Source: CAADGV01 sp040290295
GTDB taxonomy: Bacteria; Bacteroidota; Ignavibacteria; UBA10030; UBA6906
NCBI GenBank assembly: GCA_040290295.1
Contig: PSMW01000009.1
Location: forward strand, 1-64,000
Reading direction: 5' to 3'
DNA: 64,000 bases
Part shown: positions 18,301 through 26,348 of the stretch, one piece after another
How positions within the stretch are numbered: the first letter of the stretch is position 1
How the letters are laid out: every line of letters begins with the position of its first letter
Made by a program: the position numbers and the translations under genes
Notes under the pieces: model-generated
Told to the model about the DNA's origin: nothing
The model's input: the letters and a program-made list of their open reading frames with translations, nothing else
Databases searched by the model: none

Positions 18301-20768
18301 CCACACCGCGCGATACTCTGGTCAACGTGAACGTGAAGCTGTACAATTACGGCCTTGTGCCGACGGATAGTGTCGGCGTTACGGTGACGGATTTGTTCAA
18401 CGGGCAGACGACAACGCTGGTGAATAACAGGATGCTTGCGCCGACACGACAAGTAGATTCGTTGCTTGTCCCGTGGCGCCGTCTGGATCAAGTGGGTCTG
18501 CATACGCTGAGCGTCACGCTTGATCCAGAAGCACGCATTCCGGAAGTAAACGAACTGAACAACATTGCCTCGCGGGAGCAATACGTCTATGCCAATACAC
18601 TCTCTATCGTCAAGCCGATTCGTAACATGGTCGTTCCACCCGGCATCCAACGCCTCGTGGTTACCAGTCCCTTTGGCGTGGACTCCAGTGGCTTCACGTA
18701 CGAGTTCCAACTCGATACCGTGGATACGTTCGACTCGCCGGCGCTCATCTCGTCCGGTTCGCTCGCACCGGGTCCTGTCACGGGCGAATGGATGACGCCA
18801 TCGTTAGCGAGCAACCAAGTCTATTTCTGGCGTGCACGGGCGAGCTACCCGCAAACGCTCGGCAGTTGGGTTGTGTCGTCGTTCTCGACAGCCGATGACG
18901 CTCCGGCGCTACCAGCGGTACGTTGGCGCGAACGTACGCGCAAGCAGTTCCAGCGCGATCAACTCGTGCAGCTTGCTGCCACCGATTCGGGCGTGACAAT
19001 CGCACCGACGATTCCCGTCAATCTGTACGTTCGTTCGGTTGGAACGCGTTACAACCAATTGGCGGAATACTACAGCATCATCAAAGTGAACGAGCAGCAG
19101 ATTCGCGGATACTTCTTCGAAGCGGGTGTGGGGACAGGCTTCTTGGCGATGCGATTGAACGACTTCACGGGCCAACCGGACTTCCGTACGTTCAACACCC
19201 CGGCGTTCCCGCCCGATTCCGGACTTGCTCATGCTCGACGCATGTTGGCGTTCATCAACGAGACGCCGGTCGGCAATTACCTCGCGTTCTCGGTCATCTT
19301 CGATGGCGCTACGGGGGTGACGGAAAGTTTGAAGGTTGCACTCGAGGAATTAGGGAGTACACGTATTCGGCAGGTGCAACGCTACATGTCGTATGTGTTG
19401 GTGGTTCGCAAAGGAGCCAGCGGGGGCGCCATGCCGGCACTCGAAGCATTGACCAATGATACAGCGGTTGTGGCGATGAGCGTTCCGAATCTGTATCGAG
19501 CAGGGCAGGGTGCGATCACGACGCAGCCGATGTTCATCGCCCCTTCGTGGATCGGCTTCCACTGGCGCCATGCCGGAGAGCCTGCCACGAATGCCCAACT
19601 CGCGTTTGTCGGCGTACGATCGAACGGATCGGTGGACACGCTTCGCGTGTTGCCGCGAGACAGCGTCGATGTCGATCTCAGTTTTCTCAACACACTTACC
19701 TCCGGTGAACAGTACAGCTCGTTGCGAACCACTGCTCTGCTCTCGACAGCCGATGCAACGATCACGCCCACCCTCCGCGAGTGGTGGATGGATCTGGTCG
19801 CTCCCGCCGATCTTGCCGTCAGCGCTCGCACGATCGGAGGTCATGCCGCTTCACCTACACGGAACATCGAAGTGACGGTCCACAATATCGGATTTCAGCA
19901 AAGCGACAGCTCGACGGTCATGCTTTCGTTGTTAGATCGTCAAAATAGAGTTCGGCATATCGCAAGCATGTCACTGCCTCCCATTCCACTCGGCTCGTCG
20001 AGAAGTGTGGTGATACCTCTTGCAACAAAACATCTGCAACGACGCATCAGCGTGCAGGCGGTTGTCGTACCGTCGAGCAGGTCGAAGGATCTTGTAGCGG
20101 AAAACAATACCGCGTACTACTCATTCGATAATATCGTGCTTGCGTATCGCGGTAATGTGAAGCTGTATGTTGATGGGGCTGAGATTATGGAAGGCGACTA
20201 CGTGCCAGCCACGCCCACGCTGGTGGTACGCATTCCTGAGGAGGGTGAAACGTTGCACACCGCAGCACAAGCCAAACTCTTCGTCGATGAACGGCTTGCT
20301 GCCGAGTGGCAACCGACAGCCACCGCGCCGGGAGCGACAGAACATCCCACCTTTGCGCCGCAGTTGAACGATGGGTATCATCGTTTGAGATTTACGATCC
20401 TGCGTGCGAACACGCTCGGCGCAGTGGATACTGTCGAGCATGAGGTAGGGGTCAACGTCTCGCGCGCAAACCACATCCTAAACGTGTACAACTATCCCAA
20501 TCCTTTCACGAGCGATACGTACATCACGCTTATGCTTGCCGGTTCAACTCCGCCCGATGAACTGACCCTGCGCATCTATACCGTTGCCGGAAGAAAGATC
20601 CGGGAAATCTCCGTTTCGCAACCGCGCATTGGCTTCAATAGGGTTTATTGGGATGGGCGTGATGCCGATGGCGACGAAGTGGCGAACGGGTACTACTTGT
20701 ATCAGGTAACGATGCGGACCGGAGGCTCGTCGGAGACCGCAATGCAGAAGCTGGTGAAAGTAAAGTGA
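15345..20768 (+). CDS. Large secreted C25 (gingipain/PorU-like) cysteine peptidase, copy 2
   Basis: 1807 residues, collinear along its whole length with the preceding gene. Signal peptide about 1-28, a C25 domain with His837 (IGHSGGRIWG) and Cys868 (STSCNVGGF), CARDB-like domains, an ILEI/PANDER-like domain at about 1222-1355 and a C-terminal sorting domain (YNYPNPFTS ... WDGRDADGDEVANGYYLYQV). ATG 15345 is preceded by GGGAGG (15336-15341), one of the clearer Shine-Dalgarno sequences in this window, and only 32 nt separate it from copy 1. The conserved catalytic pair in both copies suggests both are active. As with copy 1, sortase versus secreted protease cannot be decided from sequence alone. 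Confidence 0.85.
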   Translation: MKREIWIACAIAAECLCAASTLGAASKPHHGFLIISQSSEGWMVQYTPHVPPTTSIDIDGVPHILFPGAASLDGGIEHAGEPLLPIDVVTFGVPPKAIIQAELVEPVYETIPNQLVAPIPTYAMSGDTQIVADYRKNQRAYSENRFYPSHELLTDSPTLLRDQWMVNVRISPYMYNPATKTLRRLVRATLVVKLNTSERAELPLRSPTPDPFFEPIYHSTIVNYEQARIWRVQKMKSEMRPAIPDPTRDWFETGRDYYKIPIARDGWYRVTKAQLVAAGALPSQIDVPTMKMFYRGAEVPIVIRPDTSVEFYGRANRGDSTYTDFFTDTSAYWLTWGGANGLRFSPSLVDAIPPITTSVSEIVTRHFEQNNYYFTGTTIQDVINVETVPGEGWAWGTPDLWFFPNSTREYDFMLDDIDSLTSRQATIRVRLVSTTLNYTTPNHRARIWLVDSSATWYLGEVTFAGRATGMFTATFPHSYLKNGRNVLRIQSLNTGASPNQFYLDWFEVEYNRSLRASGNQTEFMMPASGSLTRTTFRASGFTSPRIDVFDLATKRAITGVQITASGGGEYEIAFRDTLLGSRHYIVVAEGGALPVLSVTRKQFADIRVNAQGADYVIITHRAFMSAAQQLAAHRQAVNGVRTAVIDVDAIYDEFNYGIMNGTKLKHFIKHAYDFWQAPRPSYLLLFGDACWDYHRFLSSTIKTNYVPSYGVPVTDNWYVSFNPDTGAMPFMFVGRIPVATPQQATETVQKIIGYDNYTLGEWNKNFLFITGGIDPSEQSLFNLYSEMMIGNKVAPPPIAGTPFRVYKTTRGAIDGEHKERLKELVRNGLVFMNFIGHSGGRIWGVDIGPPSELENTDGKLPFVSSTSCNVGGFAEPSSNVLAEDFLIASNRGAIGTWASSTLGFPGYGKDLTLDFLQGVRDSLRALGPLTTVPRIAMLRRYGNDYISVSTVHSNNLIGDPLSRFALPLAPDLAVRAADIVPSNPVPTPRDTLVNVNVKLYNYGLVPTDSVGVTVTDLFNGQTTTLVNNRMLAPTRQVDSLLVPWRRLDQVGLHTLSVTLDPEARIPEVNELNNIASREQYVYANTLSIVKPIRNMVVPPGIQRLVVTSPFGVDSSGFTYEFQLDTVDTFDSPALISSGSLAPGPVTGEWMTPSLASNQVYFWRARASYPQTLGSWVVSSFSTADDAPALPAVRWRERTRKQFQRDQLVQLAATDSGVTIAPTIPVNLYVRSVGTRYNQLAEYYSIIKVNEQQIRGYFFEAGVGTGFLAMRLNDFTGQPDFRTFNTPAFPPDSGLAHARRMLAFINETPVGNYLAFSVIFDGATGVTESLKVALEELGSTRIRQVQRYMSYVLVVRKGASGGAMPALEALTNDTAVVAMSVPNLYRAGQGAITTQPMFIAPSWIGFHWRHAGEPATNAQLAFVGVRSNGSVDTLRVLPRDSVDVDLSFLNTLTSGEQYSSLRTTALLSTADATITPTLREWWMDLVAPADLAVSARTIGGHAASPTRNIEVTVHNIGFQQSDSSTVMLSLLDRQNRVRHIASMSLPPIPLGSSRSVVIPLATKHLQRRISVQAVVVPSSRSKDLVAENNTAYYSFDNIVLAYRGNVKLYVDGAEIMEGDYVPATPTLVVRIPEEGETLHTAAQAKLFVDERLAAEWQPTATAPGATEHPTFAPQLNDGYHRLRFTILRANTLGAVDTVEHEVGVNVSRANHILNVYNYPNPFTSDTYITLMLAGSTPPDELTLRIYTVAGRKIREISVSQPRIGFNRVYWDGRDADGDEVANGYYLYQVTMRTGGSSETAMQKLVKVK

Positions 20769-20979
20769 CTGCCGTTGGACTTGCGCGTGCCGCTTTCGGT
20801 GCTCGGGAGTCCATTGCGGCGAGTGGAAACACTCAGGCTCGACTGTCTCGCCCCTGGTTGGTCTCATCTTCCGCGTGTGGATCGTGATTCGATCCAACAC
20901 AACCATTTCTCCGGAAGAGGTCTGCTTGTTGTGACTGACTCGCTTGTTCAGTATCTTACGTCAAAATTCTTTTCGGCTC
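20769..20979. other. Intergenic region with inverted repeat and weak promoter
   Basis: It holds a 7-bp inverted repeat TGGATCG/CGATCCA (20878-20896, loop of 5) without a T-run. Further on is a weak promoter-like pair, TTG at 20929-20931 and TATCTTAC at 20952-20959 (20-nt spacer), before the peptidase start at 20980. No gene seen. Confidence 0.35.
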
Positions 20980-23202
20980 ATGAAGCGGACCACTTCTCTT
21001 TCTCGACTCATCATCATCTTCTTACTATTCAGCAGCGGGCCAGTCTGGGCACAAAGTCGCCAGCAGTTGACAGTCGAGCGCTTGTTTGCACTGCCGTCAC
21101 TCTCCGGGGTTGCTGTCAGCACCGTGTCGTGGTCGCCTACCGGCAAGCTTGTTGCCTATCTGCGTTCGGACGCGGAAGGGGGCGCGCATGAAGTGTGGTT
21201 GTATGATGCGATCGCCAAACGCGCAGCGCGATTTCTGGGAGCGGATGAGCTTTTCGCGGGCGAAGAACACGTTTCCCCCGAAGAGCAGATGCTGCGTGAG
21301 CGGACACGCTCCACGCGCAGCGGGATCAGCAACTACTTTTGGGCACCGGACGGGAAGAGCATCTTCGTTCCATACAGCGGCGACCTCTTTCGTGTTGAGG
21401 TGAGCACCAAACGGGTCGAACGCATTCTCGATACACCGTCGGCGGAATTCGATCCGAAGATCTCACCCGACGGAACGCGTGTCGCATTCATCAGAGAAGG
21501 CGAAGTCTTTGTCAAAGAACTTGCAACAGGCATGGAGACGAGACTCACCTCCGATGCGACGAACAAAATCAAGAACGGTATCAGCGAGTTCGTGGCACAA
21601 GAGGAGATGGATCGCCACACGGGATACTGGTGGTCGCCTGACAGCAAGCGGATTGCGTACTTGCAAATCGATAACACGCCGGTCAAGGAGTTTCTGATCC
21701 CCAATTTTCTCACCGACTATACCGATGTACAGAAGCAGGAGTATCCGAAAGCTGGTACGGCAAACACAGTTGTCCGCGTCGGCGTCGTGGGGGTGGAAGG
21801 CAGTACAACGACGTGGATGCGCCTCGGTTCGAATCCGGACGTGTACGTACCTCGTGTACAATGGCTGCCGAACGGCAACACGCTTGCCGTGCAAGTGCAG
21901 TCGCGCAATCAAGACACGATCGATGTTTTGCTGTGCGACCCTGCGACAGGTACGGCGAGGTTGCTCCTCCGCGAAACCGACCCTCGGTGGGTGAGTTTGC
22001 ATGATGGCTTGTACTTCTTCAAAGATGGTGAGCGGTTCTTGTGGCTGTCCGAACGCGATGGCTTCAGGCATCTCTATCTCTACACCATAAAGAGGGAAGG
22101 GGTTGCCGAACCGGTCAGACAGATAACGCGCGGCAGATGGGATATCGAGTCGGTTGTCGGTGTCGATGAGCGACGCGAACTGGTGTACTTCACGGCGTAC
22201 GAAAAGTCATCGCTCGAAATCCACTTCTATAGTATCCGGCTCGACGGATCGTCGTTCAAGCGGCTTTCGACCTCCGACGGCTTTCGCTCCATCGCGATGG
22301 CGCCGGACGCTCAGCACTATGTCGAGCAGTACTCCACCGTCATGCGTCCTCCGCTGCTTGCGCACATGACAGTATCGAAATCCACCGCCGCGATGATCGA
22401 AGAGAATCGCGTACCTCACCTCGATGACTTTGACCTTCCTCAGCCCCAATTTATAACCATCCCTTCTGCCGATGGTTCGGTTCAGCTGCATGCATTCATT
22501 ATCACGCCGCCCCTTATCGATGGTTCGCGCCGGTATCCGGCGGTGGTCTATCAGTACAATGGTCCCACAGCTCAAGTGGTCGTCAATCGGTGGGGGGGTG
22601 TGCGCATGTTGTGGCATCGTGCGCTGGCAGCGAAAGGCTACGTCGTGTTCGCGGTCGATGGCAGAGGGACGCCCGGCAGGGGACGAGCGTTCCAAAATCT
22701 GATACACAAGCGTCTGGGCGAAGTGGAATTGCAGGACCAGCTTGCGGGCGCGGCATATCTCAAAGCCCTTCCCTACGTCGATTCGACGCGCGTGATGATC
22801 TGGGGGAAAAGCTATGGCGGCTTCATGACGTGTATGGCAATGTTCAGAACGAACGCGTTCAAACTCGGCATCGCTGTGGCGCCGGTAACAGATTGGAAGA
22901 ACTACGATACGCATTATACAGAGCGCTATCTCGAACTCCCGTACGAAAACTCCGAAGGTTATCGTCTCAGTTCGCCCTTGACGTATGCTGGAGGATTGAA
23001 CGGCAAGTTGCTGTTGATTCACGGCGTGGTGGACGACAATGTGCACTTTCAAGACTCGATGCTCTTAGTCGATGCCTTACAGAAAGCAAACAAGCAGTTC
23101 GACTTCATGGCCTATCCTCGTAGCACGCACAGCTTCGCGGGGAGCGTCGTCGGGACGCATTGGTATTCACTCATGACACGATACATTCAAGACCACCTTT
23201 AA
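20980..23202 (+). CDS. S9 family peptidase, dipeptidyl peptidase IV-like
   Basis: 740 residues with a signal peptide (LIIIFLLFSSGPVWAQS). The N-terminal ~480 residues form the DPP-IV beta-propeller (DPPIV_N), with the Glu-Glu-type element FVAQEEMDRHTGYWWSPD that in DPP-IV enzymes binds the substrate N-terminus. The C-terminal alpha/beta-hydrolase domain has the triad Ser611 (GKSYGG), Asp685 (GVVDDNVH) and His717 (PRSTHSF). The nucleophile motif reads GKSYGG where GWSYGG is usual. The protein would be periplasmic or exported and release X-Pro or X-Ala dipeptides. An in-frame TTG at 20944 exists, but ATG 20980 gives the natural signal peptide. It may work downstream of the C25 peptidases in protein scavenging (inference from context). 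Confidence 0.9.
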   Translation: MKRTTSLSRLIIIFLLFSSGPVWAQSRQQLTVERLFALPSLSGVAVSTVSWSPTGKLVAYLRSDAEGGAHEVWLYDAIAKRAARFLGADELFAGEEHVSPEEQMLRERTRSTRSGISNYFWAPDGKSIFVPYSGDLFRVEVSTKRVERILDTPSAEFDPKISPDGTRVAFIREGEVFVKELATGMETRLTSDATNKIKNGISEFVAQEEMDRHTGYWWSPDSKRIAYLQIDNTPVKEFLIPNFLTDYTDVQKQEYPKAGTANTVVRVGVVGVEGSTTTWMRLGSNPDVYVPRVQWLPNGNTLAVQVQSRNQDTIDVLLCDPATGTARLLLRETDPRWVSLHDGLYFFKDGERFLWLSERDGFRHLYLYTIKREGVAEPVRQITRGRWDIESVVGVDERRELVYFTAYEKSSLEIHFYSIRLDGSSFKRLSTSDGFRSIAMAPDAQHYVEQYSTVMRPPLLAHMTVSKSTAAMIEENRVPHLDDFDLPQPQFITIPSADGSVQLHAFIITPPLIDGSRRYPAVVYQYNGPTAQVVVNRWGGVRMLWHRALAAKGYVVFAVDGRGTPGRGRAFQNLIHKRLGEVELQDQLAGAAYLKALPYVDSTRVMIWGKSYGGFMTCMAMFRTNAFKLGIAVAPVTDWKNYDTHYTERYLELPYENSEGYRLSSPLTYAGGLNGKLLLIHGVVDDNVHFQDSMLLVDALQKANKQFDFMAYPRSTHSFAGSVVGTHWYSLMTRYIQDHL

Positions 23203-23230
23203 CGAACAGGATGAGACAAGGAGATGTTGC

Positions 23231-24517
23231 ATGCCCGATACATTGACGATCATCGATAACCGCACGGGGAAGAAGTACGACATCCCGATCACGCACGACA
23301 CGATTCGCGCCATGGATTTTCGTCAGATCAAAGTCAAGGAAGAAGACTTTGGGATGATGACCTACGACCCGGCGTTCATGAACACAGCCTCGTGCACGAG
23401 TAAGATTACCTTCATCGACGGTGACAAGGGAATCCTGTGGTACCGCGGGTACCCGATCGAGCAGTTGGCGGAGAAAAGTACTTTTCTGGAGACGGCATAT
23501 TTGCTCTTGTACGGCGAATTGCCGACCAAGGGGCAGTATGAGGAATGGGTACACAACATCACGTACCACACGATGATTCACGAGAACATCAAGAAGTTGA
23601 TGGATGGCTTTCACTACGACGCGCACCCGATGGGTATGCTCATCAGCACCATCGGCGCGCTCTCCACGTTCTACCGTGACGGTGCGGACATCCTCAATCC
23701 TCTTGCGCGGCAAAAGCAAATCTATCGGCTCATTGCCAAGATGCCGACGATCGCTGCGTTCGCCTATCGGCACAGTCAAGGAAGACCGTATGTGTATCCC
23801 GACAATTCGCTCGGCTACATCGCCAACTTCATGAGTATGTTATGGAAGATGACCGAGCCGAGATACGAAGCCAATCCGGTTTTGGTGAAGGCGTTGGATG
23901 TGCTGTTCATTCTGCACGCCGATCATGAACAGAACTGCAGTGCGAATGCCATGCGGAGTATCGGAAGTTCGCATGTCGATCCCTACTCGGCGATGGCGGG
24001 TGCTGCCGCAGCGCTCTACGGCCCGCTGCATGGTGGCGCCAACGAGGCGGTCTTACGCATGCTCGATGAGATCGGGTCGAAGGATCGAGTGCCGGAATTC
24101 ATTAAAGGAGTGAAGAACGGCAGCGGCCGGCTGATGGGCTTCGGCCATCGCGTCTACAAGAACTACGATCCACGCGCGAAGGTTATCAAGAAACTCGCCG
24201 ACGAGGTGTTCGAAGTAACGGGGCGCAATCCCAAGCTCGACATCGCTCTGGAACTCGAGCGCATCGCGTTGGAGGATGAGTACTTCGTCAAGAGGAAGCT
24301 CTATCCGAACGTGGACTTCTATTCGGGGCTCATCTATCAGGCGATGGGCTTCCCCGTGGAAATGTTCCCGGTGCTCTTCTCGATTCCTCGCACGGTCGGA
24401 TGGCTGGCACAATGGGAGGAGATGCTGAACGACCCCGAACAAAAAATCGCGCGCCCGCGACAAATCTATCTCGGCTACCAGCAGCGCGACTACGTTGCCA
24501 TGAGCAAGCGCGGGTAG
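23231..24517 (+). CDS. gltA: Citrate synthase (hexameric, type II)
   Basis: 428 residues, full length for GltA. It condenses acetyl-CoA and oxaloacetate in the first step of the TCA cycle. Seen in order: IDGDKGILWYRGYPIEQLAEKS, the dimer-interface LHADHEQNCSAN, catalytic-histidine motifs GPLHGGANE and GFGHRVYKNYDPRA, and the aspartate-containing DFYSGLIYQAMG near the C-terminus. An AAGGAG ribosome-binding site (23218-23223) lies 7 nt before the ATG. A strong terminator follows (24604-24656). It follows the S9 peptidase by 28 nt and may be transcribed with it. Confidence 0.96.
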   Translation: MPDTLTIIDNRTGKKYDIPITHDTIRAMDFRQIKVKEEDFGMMTYDPAFMNTASCTSKITFIDGDKGILWYRGYPIEQLAEKSTFLETAYLLLYGELPTKGQYEEWVHNITYHTMIHENIKKLMDGFHYDAHPMGMLISTIGALSTFYRDGADILNPLARQKQIYRLIAKMPTIAAFAYRHSQGRPYVYPDNSLGYIANFMSMLWKMTEPRYEANPVLVKALDVLFILHADHEQNCSANAMRSIGSSHVDPYSAMAGAAAALYGPLHGGANEAVLRMLDEIGSKDRVPEFIKGVKNGSGRLMGFGHRVYKNYDPRAKVIKKLADEVFEVTGRNPKLDIALELERIALEDEYFVKRKLYPNVDFYSGLIYQAMGFPVEMFPVLFSIPRTVGWLAQWEEMLNDPEQKIARPRQIYLGYQQRDYVAMSKRG

Positions 24518-24603
24518 GATGGCTCGCGTCGAGCGTCCACCTTGCGAAAGACGCCGATGTTGAGTAGATTCCTCCCAACCGTATAACCACACTGTTGTTC
24601 ATT

Positions 24604-24656
24604 CACAAGCCTATTCTTCTTTCTTCGGAAGGGAAGAATAGGCTTGTGTTTTTTAT
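24604..24656 (+). terminator. Rho-independent terminator after gltA
   Basis: A perfect 16-bp stem (24604-24619 with 24633-24648) encloses a loop that can itself form a UUCG tetraloop hairpin (TTC-TTCG-GAA at 24621-24630). It is followed by a T-run (24649-24654). One of the strongest terminators in the window. Confidence 0.95.
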
Positions 24657-24679
24657 TCATGACAACCACGGAGTGTCTC

Positions 24680-25928
24680 ATGGAACGATCGAACCACATC
24701 TTGGGCCACAACGCTTTGTACCGGCTACCGTGGTCGCTGCCGGATAATGCGATCAGTTGGCTGGAGCCGACCAGCGCGTGCCATCTGTATTGCGACGGGT
24801 GCTATCGCACCAACGATCCCAAAGCGCACAAGTCGCTCGAGAAGATCCGACATGAGTTGGACGTCTTCAAGCGCCTGCGCAAGACCGACGGTGTCTCTAT
24901 CGCCGGTGGTGATCCCCTGACGCATCCTGAGATAGAGAAGATTGTGGAGATGATCGCGCAAGATGGACAGAAGCCCATCATCAATACGAACGGCTTGGCG
25001 CTCACCATGGACAAGTTGCGTGCGTTAAAGAATGCCGGCGTTGCAGGATTCACCTTCCATATCGATAGCGGACAGCAACGTCCTCGTATGAAAGGCAAGA
25101 CGGAAGGAGAGTTGAACGACGTGCGTTTGTACTACGCGCAGATGCTCGATCACCTGGGGGGGACTGTCGTGCGCATTCAACGCAACCGTGTACGAGCACA
25201 CACTCAAAGACGTTCCCGCAATCGTCGAGTGGGGGCAAAAGCATATCGACATTGTGCACATCCTCGTCTTCATTGCCTACCGCGCGGCTCCGGTCCATAA
25301 AGGATACGAGTACTACGTCGGCGGGAAGAAGATCGATATGTCGCCCATTGCCTATGCCATTCAGAAGGATCGGGAAATCTCGATCATGTCCACCGATATC
25401 GTGCAGGAGATTCGCAAGCTGTATCCCGACTGCCAACCGTGCGCCTATCTCAACGGTACCGAACGCCCCGATCATTTCAAATGGTTGCTGACGTTGCGCA
25501 TCGGAACGAAGGACAAAATTTTCGGCTATGCCGGTGCGAAGTTCATCGAGCTGTCGCAAACGCTCCACCATCTCGTGAAAGGTTCCTACCTCGCGTACAC
25601 ATCGCCGCGCGTCTTGCGACGTGCCAAAGCTATGCCGGCACTTTCACCGATCGATCACGGTATGGCGCGTACTGCTTCCGCGTACGTGCACCACGCCGTT
25701 CGCTCGCCGGGACTCTTCTTTAAGCGACTGCACATGCAGTCGATCATGATCCTTCAACCGGCAGACTTCATGCAGAACGGCGCGCTCAGCATGTGTGATG
25801 GTTGCCCCGACATCACTATCTACGACGACAAGCTCGTGTGGTCGTGTCGCATGGAGGAGTTGATCCACTTCGGCGATTGGGTGAGAGCTGTACCGGAAAA
25901 CTCACTCAAACCCAACGTGGAAGCGTGA
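24680..25928 (+). pseudogene. Radical SAM protein, single-base frameshift in a G7 run
   Basis: Two overlapping frames together encode one radical SAM protein of about 415 residues. The 5' part (to about 25156) carries the cluster motif CHLYCDGC (Cx3Cx2C) and the SAM-binding region VSIAGGDPLTHPEI. The 3' part, continuing one frame over and ending at 25928, has a C-terminal MCDGCPD..WSC cysteine group that may bind an auxiliary cluster. The frames join at GGGGGGG (25156-25162). Six G would give one uninterrupted reading frame (..HLGGLSCAFNATVYEHT..), so this is a +1 insertion, either real or a sequencing error. I prefer ATG 24680 (GGAG at 24670-24673) over ATG 24659. Substrate not recognised. 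Confidence 0.8.
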
Positions 25929-26348
25929 GCAGGGACGTTCCTTTCAGAGGCTGTCCAACGTGTACGGCGAGAACCTTCTCGCCCACACGTGCTTGGATAT
26001 GTCCTCTGCTCGACCTTCGATCTCACGCCCTGCTCGGATCGGACTTTTCGGGTAGCCTCTTCTTGTGTTTTTGAGAACAAGCGGGCACGCGTGATGCGCC
26101 GCCAGCCTTGCAGAAAGCTGCCTCGGCGCTGCAACATCCATACACCCGACTCTGTGAATCAACTTGGCGAGAGGGTGTGTGTTCGAGCGGTCACGGTTTT
26201 CATTCGGCGGTACGCGCTCCCTTGTCGTGCCATCACGCCCGTTCTGTTTACAGAGACGATGCTGCCGTGTCTGTTGTTGCTTCGCTGAGGGAGTTCTCAT
26301 ATATAGACCCAACAAAATTTTTCGGAACGTATGGCGAAAGGTTTTACC
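25929..26348. other. Intergenic region, about 420 bp, with a GC-rich hairpin
   Basis: A near-perfect hairpin at 25958-25990 (ACGTGT..GGCGAGAA-CC-TTCTCGCC..ACACGT) lies 30 nt after the radical SAM stop. It may act as a terminator, though it lacks a T-run. A weak promoter-like pair, TTG 26277-26279 and TATATAGA 26300-26307, precedes the next gene. No tRNA fold or convincing coding frame was seen in the remainder. Confidence 0.4.

Noticed and set aside
25929..26348. tRNA gene suggested by a GTTCGAGC string
   Set aside because: No acceptor stem, anticodon arm or T-arm pairing could be built around it.
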